Below are positions 28,064 through 40,383 of a DNA stretch of 64,000 bases, in pieces; the stretch's first letter is position 1; each line of letters starts with the position of its first letter. Position numbers and translations under genes: made by a program. The stretch is from Lineus longissimus. Lineage: Eukaryota > Nemertea > Pilidiophora > Heteronemertea > Lineidae. Location of the stretch: the NCBI RefSeq assembly GCF_910592395.1, contig NC_088326.1, positions 2,115,001 to 2,179,000 on the forward strand, read 5' to 3'. The notes beneath the pieces were generated by a model. That model was not told the origin of the DNA. It saw only the letters and a program-made list of their open reading frames with translations, and did not search any database.

Positions 28064-29150
28064 GTTAATATGTAAAGTCAAGAACTTAGTGAGCCCCCCT
28101 TTAGGTCGGGGGAGCTCCCCCGAACCCCCCTACGAGCATATGTTAAGTGCAAGCTCTAACAACTACAGCTGTTACAATGGGGGGACACCCCCCAAACCCC
28201 CCTCCGTCGACATAGGTTTTTACCAGTGCGTTGGGGGGAAGCTCCCCCCAACCCCCCCCCCCCCCGGTGGACAGTCAACTAGCCCTTCTGTGTCATACTG
28301 CTGGAGGGGGGGGGTGCGATGGGACCATCCATATAGTTCCTTCCGACACATTTTTGTTTTGGTAATGTAATACATTGCGATTGACCTTATTCACGGGAAT
28401 CGGGCGTTTCCAGTGATATACGACACAAATGGGTTGTCCTCATGCATTCACTTTCGAAACGCATTTTAAAATAGATGTTACGTCCTGTTAATGGGGCACG
28501 TCATCATCGCGTACATTTGGGAAAAACTCCCTAACGAGACCGGAGCAGACGGCTGAAAGTAGTTTAATTGTTGGCCGCTAGGGTACAGAATGTACGTCGC
28601 TCACCCGAATTTTTCACGCAACTATAGCTAAATAGAGCTAGTTCTAGTTTGTGATTCAATTTGATACTTCAGATTTGGGCAGTAGAACAATATAACTTAG
28701 TCGTCAGTGTGGTTTTAAGCTGGAAAAACGTATTTGTTTTTCTTAAAGTGCCTTTTTTGGACGGGTGTGTGCGATTGTTTTGTTTTTATGTCACGTGACC
28801 TCGATCATGTCGACACAAAATTGAAATAAACCACCCTTTTCTGTCATTATTTAGGACGGATATTTCTCTAATAAAAATATTAATATAATTGGCCAATTTC
28901 TTAGGCATATGATGTAGCGAATTCCCATGAAGATTTAAATTAATTTAAATTAATTTCAACCAATGGGATAGCAACCACCACCGGAAGATCGCGGAGAAAT
29001 CGGTAAACTCAACGGAGTTAATTCAGAAATTTACCAAAAAAAATTGTTTGTAGGATATACAATATTTACTCTCTTTATTTCTCATCAAATCAGTATATAC
29101 TCCCACACACACGTGTATCTTAAGAGCCCCTCCTAAAGGGGGTCTTATAA
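28064..29150 (-). mobile_element. G/C-run-rich 1.09 kb element, copy 2, inverted relative to copy 1
   Basis: This is the reverse complement of 14472-15535. Its G/C-run end is at 28085-28315 and its TTATAA end at 29144-29150. Homology extends past the short terminal repeat into GTTAATATGTAAAGTCAAG (28064-28083), so the true element boundary is either there or a shared target. It has about 25 extra bases near 28450-28480 (TTTCGAAACGCATTTTAAAA) that copy 1 lacks. The copies are separated by about 12.5 kb within the same intron. Confidence 0.75.
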
Positions 29151-29890
29151 TAAAAATGGCGATGTGTAGCAGTTGTTTTTCAAAGAGCAGCTGCCGTTCG
29201 AGTTCACTGTACAAATGTACTTTTATCCCGCTCATATCTTATCCCGCCTAGTGCAGTTATCATGAACACAAATTGAAAAGGGCTTGTCTAGTTTTTGTAT
29301 TGCATATCAGTCATAACGACATTATATTCAGTGCATATTCACACAATCGGAAAATTTGAATTTTGAAATTCCAGTTCAACTTTGATTATTTTGAAGGAAA
29401 GGATGTGGCCTTTAATATGAAAGTCTGTTGACAAGACCAAGCTTACGCATAATGCTCTATCACACGCAGTTATCTATGGGAACAGCTTGCAACTGAGCTA
29501 CATCAATTCGGAATCCAGTGTCTTGTTCAAATATTATTTCCAATAAACACTCTGCAAATACAGACAATGTCATACTTAACATGTTCAATACTATTTCCGG
29601 CGACAGTTGGCAAATGAAAAAACCTATCTACATCCATTGTTTAGAATAACAATATAATAGTTTCCCTGGATTCCTGGAGTGTGAAATTCTTTGTCATAGT
29701 TGACAAGTACATCTCATTATTTGCTTCGATTTTAATTTAAATCATCTTCAGTCGAGGGCTTTGTTTTCTGATAACTACATATTTAGCTGATCGAGGCAAG
29801 CTGTTGTGAGAAATGTGTTCAACAATTGCAAGCCTGATACCAGTAGTTTACTAGAGAATGTACTCAACTGGTCTATCACCCCATACATCC
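29151..29890. other. Intronic stretch, nothing recognised
   Basis: A+T-rich sequence between copy 2 of the 1.07 kb element and the tandem array at 29900. No feature is supported. Confidence 0.5.
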
Positions 29891-29899
29891 GTAGTTTTT

Positions 29900-30390
29900 A
29901 GTTATGTATCACCTTCGGTCTTAACCCATACCTTTAATTATACCATTGAACGCCATAGGACGAAGGAAGGCGCTAATTATCGCTGTGTCAATAAGGTTAT
30001 GTTTTTAGTTTTGTTAACACACTTATGACCTTAGGTCTAATCCATACCTTACATCATAGACACCAAGCGGCCCAATATTGAACACCATAGGCCAAAGAAG
30101 GCGGTATCTCTGTGTCAGTCTAGTGTTACTTTTTCCCCCTTGTCCGTCATTAAAGGCATTCAAGTGTGTTGGTCAACCATGACTATCTCCTTTGTCCCTC
30201 AACCATAAGGCCAAGTTTCCCCTTATGACATCACTATTTCGGACACTCAGCGCCCCATTTCTGGAAAGGTGTATAGGTCTTGACCCATACCTGATACAAT
30301 TGACACAAAACCCAATCTTGAACACCAAGGACAGCAAGAAGGCGTCTTTTCTGTGTCAGTATGGTAATGTGTTTAGCTTGGTGAACATAT
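29900..30390 (+). repeat. Diverged tandem array (about 100-120 bp units) interrupted by a dispersed repeat
   Basis: Three diverged units share, in order, AGGTCTTAACCCATACC-like, GAACACCA(T)AGG, AAGAAGGCG, CTGTGTCAGT and a TGTTTTTAGTTTTGTTAACA-like end. They begin near 29905, 30026 and 30276. Between the end of unit two and the start of unit three lies a 145 bp block (30131-30275) belonging to the dispersed repeat also seen at 38932-39112 and 61882-62064, so that repeat apparently inserted into an existing array. Confidence 0.7.
30131..30275 (+). repeat. Dispersed repeat R300, 3' part, copy A
   Basis: It begins TTTTCCCCCTTGTCCGTC and ends CTGGAAAGGTGTATA. It aligns over its full length, with few changes, to 38969-39112 and to the minus strand of 61882-62026. 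Confidence 0.85.
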
Positions 30391-30399
30391 GGACTCATC

Positions 30400-33300
30400 T
30401 CACCTGCGGCGCATCGAGTCTATAGCTATCATGTCACCATGGAAACGAGAACATCCGAATAGAGTAAATAAAATTGTTAATGCTCAGACTCCTCTCCTAT
30501 GTATTGACTCAACCTTAGCAGAGGTTGTTAAAGGGGTACACCCTTCGTAATTCCATGTGGTCCAGGGAAATAAAAATGGAGTTTTACAATGCCGTAGTGC
30601 ATTTATAATGCATACGAATTTGCTGAAAGTTGGTGTAAACAGTAGGCCTATTTGCATATCATGATTTCTGTCTACACATCGGTAAATTGAAATATAACAG
30701 TTGTCTCTACGCAATCAAAAACTCGAGAGTTAACAATAAAACAGGAAAGAATTGTGTACAGAAAAATTCAGTTGCCTTGACTGGGATTACTGTACAAATT
30801 TCATTCTTTCTTTATATTAGCCAGCATTAGTATCCTGTATTTCAAAATTGATAATTAACATACACCCAAGCGTATAAAGTTTACCAATTAATATACCAGA
30901 TCCGGATATTTTTCCGAATCGGATCGTTTTTACTGAATAACCCCACATAATTCTTCCTACTTTTCACGACGGGGGTAGATGGTTTATGTTAAAGTAATAA
31001 AATTACCGCGCTAGTCCTCGTAAATAGCAGGGAAACTGGTGAGTAGAACCGCAACATGAGGTTACCAATGGCACTCACGGTTTATTGATATTTTCATCAT
31101 GATCAAAAAATGATATATAACTTTTGGTTGTTGGTGGTCAATAAGTTGATGAACATAAAGAACGAGACAGAGAATGTTGATTGGACGTCTATTTGTTATT
31201 GGTGTAAGGGGTGTGTGGGCATGACAACAAGGTGAAGGTCGCCGAGCTTTGACATTTCACTCTGTTTGTACTGGATAGACGTGTTACCGGATAAAACTAC
31301 ATTTGTTTCAACTTAATAGCATCCCGCGAAGTTACTATTTATATCTCACAAGGTCATTTGCATAAGATGTTGATGACGTTTTAGTCACGTGACAGTCGGA
31401 CATCGACACTTATTTCTACGCATTTGAGCTTATTTCAAAGTCACTTATCTTTGACCCTGCATTGTTTTTAGCATGAATGATACCATAGAGTCAGAGAGAG
31501 AAATATTCAGAACAATTATGTAGTATTTCCAACACTCGGACATGTGCCAGATTGAATCTAACTGCCCTAGTTAGAAAGCCTGAATCCATCACAAAACCGC
31601 ATGTTTGTCCGACATTGCCTGTAATTCAGCGATGGGGAAATAGAGGGCAGCAGCTGCAGTGACGTCATCTTCGCGGAATGCTATTCAAGAAACGACAGTT
31701 TTCGGAGATTTCCATAACTTTCGCAAACCCACTTGTCGAGTTGGCTCAACCAGATGACCTCTCTTTCGGGGTGATGTTTTGATTTTGTGCAGCATAAAAA
31801 GCCCGCATCACATATTCAGAATCTGCTTTTTTGCCTACATTACAATTTAGTACCATATCAAACTGAATCGGTCAACAAGTGACATTAATCATGTCTCAGT
31901 GCAATCCTGATGACGTCAAGGCAACCCCGGTGCATCCCAGTCACAATCACAATACATTCCCCATAATTCACACGGCGATGTACATGTGATAATGTATGCT
32001 TCTATCGAAATGGACTGACGTTGTGTAGAATTTGCGAAATACACCAATATTGGACGTAACTCTCTCTGTCAATATTCTGATTCATGCACACAAAAACAAA
32101 GCACTAATGGACTTGGCACACAATGGTTGGTTCCGATGCATAGCCTTTCAGCTGATAATCGAATTAGAAGAGTTGAGTCCATGTACTATTTGCTGTGATG
32201 GAGCATCAATTTGACCTGCCTGTGTGCAGTGACTGTGCAAATTACTAAGCCAAATAGGTTCTAGTTGAGATGCGATGATGGCTTTTGCGTCATGTTTGCT
32301 ACAAAACAACTACATCCACGTCACTTTTATCAAGTGCAAGTCATGTGCATCGACTGTACAAACTAGGTACAATGCACAATTGAGTCTAGGTAGAGTGACA
32401 TCACTCTTCATATTTGCAGTTGTGTCTCTTCAACGTAATGCCATTGTGCAGTGAGTGTACGAAATAAGCTCCAAAGTTTAGCCTGACGCCAATTGTTATT
32501 ATTACATGTGCTACAAAGTCTATTATTTGGATTTTCTGAACATAAAAGCCACTTTGTGTTCATTGTGGAAGTCACTTCATCATTATTGTGGAGGTTGAAT
32601 CGCATTATGAAGTTGATGTCTACAACTAATCACCAGAAGTTGACTACAAAGGTTTGAAGTCATCAAACAAGGCGCCCGTTGCTGCATTTGTTCAATGTAC
32701 AATGCACAGTGCAACATTAGTGAAATAACTACACTTAATGCTAATCATTCCACACTGGGTTAAATCATTTATGCTTAACGAGTTTCAGATGAAATATAAA
32801 ATTTATGAGAATCTCACGAAGTTAATCACTCGAAAGATAAGACGACAGATGAGAGAGTTATGGCCTCCATTCCGTTTACAAGGTCCGATCCACATTTTAT
32901 CATAACAACGCCATGCACGAATTTAAGAGCCTCCTTTTCGTCTGCTCAGTCTATACTGCATTTCAATTCGTCTCATACTGCTTGCAAAACAAAGTTCTTT
33001 TCTCATAAAGAGAAAACACTACCATATTCATGATGTTGAAGGCAACCAGCTGTCACCCGGCCGAGGGGCATCTTTTAGCGGTTGGCGTTTAATTCGAACT
33101 CGAGTTGAACGCGAGTCCCTCGCATTAGGACTCGCATTAAACTTGAAGTGCAAACTATAGCGGGGTTAAGTCGCCAATTTCCCTGTAACCATTCCGTGCT
33201 TTATATATGTGAATAAATAGTCGGTCGTTTTGACTTTCAATGGTTTGTTCAACATCCATTCATGAGAGATACTTTCTTCGTTCCGGAGTCTACAGACTAC

Positions 33301-36300
33301 GTTCCGCATTTTACATCAACTGATCGATCGCCATTTGACCTTCACGAATAAACGACCTCGTTTTTCAAACAAATCGGAATCATTTTGCCATTTAGATTTT
33401 GAAATATTACGCTTTTCTAAACTCGTGATTAACTTTCTCATAAATTTAAGTATCTAATTTGGATTTGATGAGAAAGATTTAAAGCTGATACCAGAGACTC
33501 TGCTGATACCAATATGATATCGCGGAACAAGGGTAATTCAGCATCACATGATGCCATTTCAAATGTGCATGTTGGTCATGTAATGTGACAAAGAGAATCC
33601 TACGTACCCTACTCTATGAAAATGACTAAGTTCGTTGACATTAAATCATGTCACTTGTACTTTCACATTTTGACAGGATAAATAAACTGCATTTATTATG
33701 CGTACGTTAAAAGCAACCATAAGCAGACTATTCTTTGATTGACATACCATGTACTCTGTAATATAAATCCTTTCCTTTTTCTGACAGGATACTATTATCC
33801 CACTCGGCAGTAACGCACCTAGAGAGCTGAATGCACTTTTACACAGTCTGCTAATTATGAGCCTAAAAACACCACCATTATACCACACACTTCCCTTTTG
33901 TCAGCTACAGGCAAAAAGTTAAATGCATCTCTCGCCAGTCAAGCAATCTCAGAGACCATATCTGGGACAACATTTAAGGACAACACCTTCAAAACATTAT
34001 TGCAAACAAGAATGAACCTCAACCGGTTTTCAACATCAATAGATAAAGTATTGTTTACAGCCAATCAAATCCAAGCTCTGCAATTCAAATTTACAACCAA
34101 TCAGCTAAGGGCTCTTAAGATCAAACGAACCAATCGTTGAGCAAGCAATCTTCAAACTTCAAAAGACGGGCCATGTTGAGATAAGATGTTTACCGACGTT
34201 CCATAAAGGTTTGACTGCCTGGAATTGTGTACGGGTCATCTCCCTTGAAAGCAGAGCTATAACCTGGGTCACTGCATCTGCTTATTAAGTTCTACTCGGG
34301 AGGATGTCTCTCCTTCGGTCTGTGGACCTTTGCAGATTCACCCCAAGGGATATACTCAGTAGAAGTAGTGATGATTGCCAGGCAAATGCCGTGTCCCTCG
34401 CCCTTCACGGTGGTTAAATGGAGATGAGAATCTGGCTGAGCTGGTGTAGCCATCGGGAAAATGTAATGCCTAAAAGGCATGTGACATCAACACAGATTCA
34501 ACCAACCAATTTCTTCGTACCGGTTGTTTCTCATCACAAAATTCTTCGAAGTTTCTTATCACATATTTTGGAGGGTTGGATTTGGGTTCATGGCACATGC
34601 TTTTTAGACATTTCCTATTTTGCGTACTCACCAATAATCATGAAAATATCGCCAATAATCATGAAAATAAGGCTATTAAGCTTTAGAGTAGGGGCAACTT
34701 TGCTTTCAGTCCCGTCTTTGGCAACATTTTCCAAGGGTACGGGCAAGGAATGCCTCCTTTTTCAGGTATCTAGGACTCGGAGTAGGCGTGCTCTCTTTCT
34801 ACTTGCTTGGAGGAAATGACGAGTAAGTATCTTATCTCGGAGCGCCACACTTCCGGCGCGGACTGATACTGAACTAAGTCTTGATGGAATTTCGTCCTCT
34901 TGGCTACCACGACACGTAACTATGTACGAGGGATTATTAATTGGCCAATTAACACTACGCAAATCACCCAACATGATCGCCATGCCCCCACCTGGCTCCG
35001 ACGTCAGGATGGCACTAATTTGATCTCCCCCATTAATGCACGCGACCTCGGGTTGGAACTTCAAGGGTCGGCTGAATGCCGTTATTATACCGTTTATTTG
35101 ATGACGGCGAGTAGCTACTGATAGTAGATTCTGATAGCTTCGATGATGTTTACAAACATGAATCAAACAGAAGTTGTTGGCGAGTTGCTAAATTGACTTA
35201 AGGCTAATTGATTTAGCGTTTCCTTGAGTGATGTACATGTACATACTCAAACACATGATTTGTTGGATTTTTGATATGTTGGAAATACCAGTGAATTTGT
35301 TTTCGTCAATTAATGCAAAATCTCTTTAAATTGACGACTCAAATTGACGCGTTTGAACATTAGCATTCCAGACACGATCAGTTTACCCGCCCCGAATTCG
35401 TTCCTATTGATTTCCCGTCCACTCAGATCCAGATGGATGGGCGATGTGGCCTTGCTGTGATAAGTCAGATGTCCAACATAAGTCTTAACGATTGAACATG
35501 GGCCGGGGCTTTACCTTGCTTGACGACCTTAGAGATAATCACCCCATTAGCCAAATGAAGGTAGCATGCCTCATACATGTCATAGGTGTAGCAACGATTT
35601 TACGAAGAACGGTCGTTCCACAAAATACAAGGTAATGCAAGGTCGTTTTTGAGGACAAATATCGGCTGAAGGGATTTCTAAGTCAATTTCAAAGGTTTTT
35701 CCCAAAAAGGAGGCCTTTTTTTTTACACGCCTGCGTAAATAAGGATTTTGGAGTTTGCTTATGAACTGACCTTAGCAATGCTGGCGGAAGAGGGCCAAAA
35801 ATGTAGAATTGCTGGCGATCGCATGCTTTTACAGGGCGAATTTGATTGCTGATTGTGTGAGGATGTCATTCTCCAAACATGCCTAAATTGCATTCTGTCC
35901 GAAGGGATATCATGCTATCAGCAAGTCTCATTCGTGTGCTGAATGCCAATATGATCATGCAGGAAACTGCTGAAGAGGCAACAAGGCATCTAGAAATCTG
36001 AAATGGCAGGGGACAGAAAGTCAAGGGTTGACTGCCCTGCCTTAAATGGAAATGCATTAGCCAATTGTGAAAAAATCAGGGCAAAAAGAAAAAAATGTTT
36101 AAAAAGGCAGGGCGCTGCACTCTGCTAAAAGTCTTCAGCTGAAACACGACATCTTCCTATGGGAAGGCTTTTAGGTCGTAAAACACAAAGAATGAACAGT
36201 GTTTTTAGGAGCGTGACAAAGGACTGTTAGTGCCAGAGGAAGAGAGCAACATACACGTAGTTGATACTGTAGCCATGGTAAAACGCATTTGATTGGTCAC

Positions 36301-36840
36301 TTACTGCCACGTGATGAAAATCGCATGATCACTTTGATTTTACCAAGCTGTCATCGCAACGATGGTGATTCTAATCCAATGTTTTTTCCTGTTTAGATTT
36401 TTTTGTGGTTTTGTCATTATTACGGTAGGCATCACACGATAACTAGTCATAAATCAGGAGAAGGTAATATGTATGTGACACATGTGTATTCCCAGTATCG
36501 GATATACACATCATCCACGTGTGTACTTCTATGAAAAACCTTTCATATTGTATTATTTATCAATAATTCATCCAACCATACTCGGTCAATGGACTCCGCC
36601 TGTAATAGCTGACTGAGGTTGCCTGAAGACGTCATCTGGTCGTTAGCAGAGGAAATGTGTACTTTGTGTAAAAATGCTTCATCCAAGCTCTACGGACTTT
36701 GCTAGTACAATGGCCGACTGAAGTCGCCTGATGACGTCTTCTCGGAGCTGAGGCTCTGGTTGTAGCGTGCCAGCCATGAACATATGTGGGGCATTCAACT
36801 TCTCCACACCTCCAACCAGATCCTCGACTCCGAGAATCCT
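30400..36840. other. Intronic stretch with only weak repeat structure
   Basis: Around 32224, 32345 and 32445 there is a recurring GTGCAGTGACTGTAC-like motif about 100-120 bp apart, suggesting a very old tandem array. CCAATC-type sites recur at 34060-34140. The longest frames (34418-34819 plus, 34762-35166 minus) show no domain and are likely chance. TGACGTCA occurs at 31660 and 31911. Confidence 0.5.
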
Positions 36841-36850
36841 AGCGGCCAAC

Positions 36851-36871
36851 TGACGTCATCAGGTGACGTCA
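36851..36871 (+). promoter_or_regulatory. Two CRE palindromes 13 bp apart
   Basis: TGACGTCA occurs at 36851-36858 and 36864-36871. This full palindrome is the consensus for CREB/ATF factors. Related GACGTC sequences lie upstream in diverged repeats at about 36630 and 36735. Function is inferred only. Confidence 0.4.
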
Positions 36872-36962
36872 TGAGGTGACCTTGACCAGCCACTGTACTG
36901 ACGAAGTCCATGAGAGTTTGGATGAAATCGTTTCACCCAAGGTAAGGCTGAATATTCTTTTG

Positions 36963-37035
36963 GGTTGTCGGAGTGGCGAAGTGGAAACATAAGCGCCAGT
37001 CTGAGATCACTGGTTCGATTCCCGGTCAAATGATG
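36963..37035 (+). repeat. tRNA-like SINE head
   Basis: An A-box-like AGTGGCGAAGTGG (36972-36984) is followed by a B-box GGTTCGATTCC (37012-37022) at tRNA spacing. The ends do not pair as an acceptor stem. A tRNA-derived SINE fragment is more likely than a working tRNA. Confidence 0.5.
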
Positions 37036-37099
37036 TGATGGGCTTTTATCATTCCTCGTGTTGGCAGATTGAGTTAACAAACTGTACGTTATAAATGAG

Positions 37100-38296
37100 G
37101 ATTGCCCGTATATCTCCTTCTTCATCCATTCCCGATCTCATTTGTTACATAAAACAGCAACTGTAACAACCTTCATTCTCGTGGCATAAATTACACCTAT
37201 TTAACAGACTTAATCACCCGGCGCAGCTGGCGAAAGTCGCAATTACGACTTCAAAATGGCGGAGTTCAATAAATATCTTTTTTACGTCCATTTTATTGGT
37301 GGAGATGAGTGTCGCACATGGGATTCAGAGCTTGTGTCACGTGATGCTGACTTATGACACCATTTAAGCTCAACGACGCCAAAAGTTGAGGATCATGCGA
37401 CATGTTCTGATATGCTGGGAGTTGATTTAACGCCACATGTAAATGTGCGTTTTTATTTCATTCACTGGAAATATTTTGACACTGCAGTCTATTTAACCAG
37501 TTCTGAAAGCAAAAGCTGCTCATATTTTGAAATTTCAAAGGTTGTTGGCGTTGTCGACAAAATGTAAACAAATTAGTTGGAATCGCTGTTGGCCCTTCTT
37601 ATCTCCTGTACCATTTGTGCGGGGAGAAAGAATAGCAAAACCACCGAACAAGATGGATGAAAAAGCGAAACGCTGAAAGACCTGTTGTATTCATTTTTCG
37701 TTACTCAGAAATTCCAATATAAGTAACATTATCTTTAAGTTTTTGCATTGAGAACTACAACGAAGACAAAATAATGTCACCCCATTCTTGATGATCCAAT
37801 ATAATTTCATGTTCGTTTGCCACAGATGTACATGTCGGCGTTCGGCGTGTAAAATATTTCACAGAATCCTTATTTTCTATTGAGAAAAATATAGACTGGT
37901 TGCGCGCCTGTAGCACACTATTGATCAAAACTTAATTGAATACGGTTTATGCCCGAAGCCAAAGTTACCTCGTATAGATCGTGCAATATTATAGATTAAT
38001 ATCGCCCGGTACGTACAATTTAGCTCATAGAACACTTGTATGATGCATAGAGGCAGAAGAATGACACTGTGTGCGTGGTATGTTGGAAAAGTAGCTTCGA
38101 GATGTCGATTAATAACATGGTTTGAACTGCTGTGAATTGTATTGAAGTAGTTTATAATGTACGAATGAAATGTCATGGTGGGAGTGAATGCGATCCCAAT
38201 ATCTGTATGCATTTATGCACCCCTACACATGTTATAAATACGCCAGTAATTTACTTTAACGTACGGAGTACCCGTGCCCTACCCCTGAAAGTTGAA
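37100..38296. other. Intronic stretch, nothing recognised
   Basis: A+T-rich intron sequence with a TCACGTGA site at 37337-37344. No gene or repeat is supported. Confidence 0.5.
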
Positions 38297-38310
38297 GGGG
38301 GGGGGGGGGG
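38297..38310 (+). repeat. Poly-G run (14 nt)
   Basis: Fourteen consecutive G, followed by a G-rich GGAGGGGGTGG tail. Confidence 0.95.
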
Positions 38311-38805
38311 TGGAGGGGGTGGCTTCAGCCGACCCTTGTAACGTTTGATTCTTTGAAGTAAGCAAGGAAGCCCCATTCGAAGGCATGGCTGAGTCTATCA
38401 TTCTTGACGTCTGTTGGTTTGTAATTTGGGACTGAGGCAGACAAAGGTGGTGACTCTTCTTGGCTCTGAGTCGTTGACTATTCCTGACAGTCAGGCCGAA
38501 ATGAGTGGCCATTGGCAACCATTCTGGCTAGAACTCGAAATCTTAAAGCAATTACATGTAGCAACTATTTTATAACAAAGTGAATGCCAATTTCAAGGGT
38601 GTTTTCCATGGGACAGCCTCTCAGGTTTTAAATAGGTATCACTTCATTTTGAAGAAGATCTGACTGCTCTAGAATTTCAAGTTCTAGCCAAAATGGTGGT
38701 ACCCATATAGTCAACACTTGATATGACAGTGTGAGACCCCAACCGTCCCAAATAGCCAAAAAAAACCACAGACCACTATGGACTGTCTTGAGGTGTAGAC
38801 TGTTG

Positions 38806-39112
38806 CACGGGTAGGACAATGATTTGTTATGCCTGAACTGAATCAAATGTCATGGGCATTTGGGCTTAGGCTCTTTTGTCTGTTCCTCCAGCATGGCAGG
38901 TGATGACGTCACGTGAAACTACTCTATACCTGCTTCCCGAAATTGGTGGCTTGCATTTGAACCAACCTTTTCCCCCTTGTCCGTCATTATAGGCATTTAA
39001 GTGTGTTAGTCAACCATGACTATCTCCTTTGTCCCTCCACCATACGGCCTAGTTTCCCCTCATGACATCACTATTTCGGACACTCAGCGCCCCATTTCTG
39101 GAAAGGTGTATA
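38806..39112 (+). repeat. Dispersed repeat R300, longest copy (B)
   Basis: About 307 bp. The 5' half (38806-38931) is repeated directly at 40257-40383. The 3' half (38932-39112) is repeated at 61882-62064 (minus) and in part at 30131-30275. The matching halves at separate loci show that 38806-39112 is one dispersed unit. It has no tRNA-like head or coding capacity that I can see. It contains the overlapping palindromes TGACGTCA and TCACGTGA at 38904-38916. Confidence 0.75.
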
Positions 39113-39821
39113 CATTCAGTACAATCGCACAATATTTCACATGACCATGTTGTTTGATGCGTCATTTGACAACGTTTGAAAATACAAATACATCTGTATA
39201 TTTAAACAAGCCTCCCCAGACATTGCATGCATTGATACCTGTCTCAGCCATTGAGTCCAGTGAAGACCATTACACATGTTTGAATGAATTCAAATCTATA
39301 CACTATTAGTATAGCGATCAGAAGAATGTATTCGATCAGAAAGAGGCTGCAGTTACAATATGAAACTCTCTTCTTATGTATATATACCATGTCAGATTTA
39401 TCAATTCTTTATGCATTATTTTGTAACAGGATTATTCGCAACAATAAACCACGATCCAGTGTACAGCAATGCATGTATTGTTTTGTCAGGCTGTGTGATC
39501 ATGGTCAACACATCATACTGAAGCAGGTGTGCATACTTCAGCACAGAACAACACTACACATTGATAACAACCACAATACTTGGCCCATCTAATTCATTGC
39601 ACATGCACAAATTTAATTGAATTAATTCTAATGACGAGTGTTTGTTGTTACATTTTTCACAGCTGGGCTGGCCGGGGGCTCACAAGGGAAATGTACACAA
39701 TGACCAATGCTTTGAACCACACAGATCCAGCAGTGTACATTGTGCTCAAATGTACACGAACATGTACACGAAAGAATAGGAGTTGAAAAGTCAATTGAAG
39801 AAGGTTTATTATTTATTTAGA

Positions 39822-40160
39822 GCCTCATAGCCTAGTGGTTAACACTGCTGGCTACCACGCAATAGGGCCCGGGTTCGATCCCGGGGAGAACCCAGGATTG
39901 TATTTCTGGATGAACCGGCGTTTCAAGGAACTAAAATTCCTGGCTCTTCACAACACGTACATTAACGTATGAAATACTCGAGGGTCTGTCGGATGAGACT
40001 AAAAGCCGTGGTCCCTTGCACCTGAGATTCTATGACAGGGCAAGTAAAAGATCCCACATATAGGTGAACAGTAGCCTATAATGGACTCCATACCTCCGGC
40101 AAAAATCCAATAGGGTTACGACGCCGGTAATGATATGATATGATAATAATGATATTATTT
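39822..40160 (+). mobile_element. tRNA-derived SINE, near full length
   Basis: The head has an A-box TAGCCTAGTGG (39828-39838) and a perfect B-box GGGTTCGATCCCG (39871-39883). A tRNA-unrelated body of about 250 bp follows, including CTGTCGGATGAGACTAAAAG (around 39988), a motif type that recurs in the bodies of several animal SINE families. It ends in a short tandem TGATA/ATAAT tail (40131-40160), as expected for a LINE-mobilised SINE. The tRNA-like head cannot form an acceptor stem, so it is not a tRNA gene. I cannot assign the family by name. Confidence 0.8.
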
Positions 40161-40256
40161 GACATCTGCGCTCTTCCTTTTCGCCAGGCCTTCGTTAGTC
40201 GTCACGCTTCCCCCCCCCCCCGATAATTCATATAGAGTGACTTACGGTCAGCCATG

Positions 40257-40383
40257 CTCAAGGTTAGAACAATGATTTGTCGTGCCTGACAAGTGAATGT
40301 CGTCATGGTCATTTGGACTTGCTTTCTTTTGTCTGTCTCTCGAGCATGGCGGATGACTACGTCACGTGAAAACCACTCTGTCT
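40257..40383 (+). repeat. Dispersed repeat R300, 5' part
   Basis: It aligns to 38806-38931: GAACAATGATTTGT, GTGCCTGA, TCATGG(T)CATTTGG, TCTTTTGTCTGT, AGCATGGC and CGTCACGTGAAA occur in the same order. The 3' half of the unit is absent here. Confidence 0.75.

Noticed and set aside
34418-35166. Overlapping plus and minus frames of about 133 codons
   Set aside because: They overlap on opposite strands and neither has a domain. Both look like chance frames.
36859-37125. Minus-strand open frame containing GNRTSDLRLA
   Set aside because: That peptide is the antisense translation of the tRNA-like SINE head at 36963-37035.
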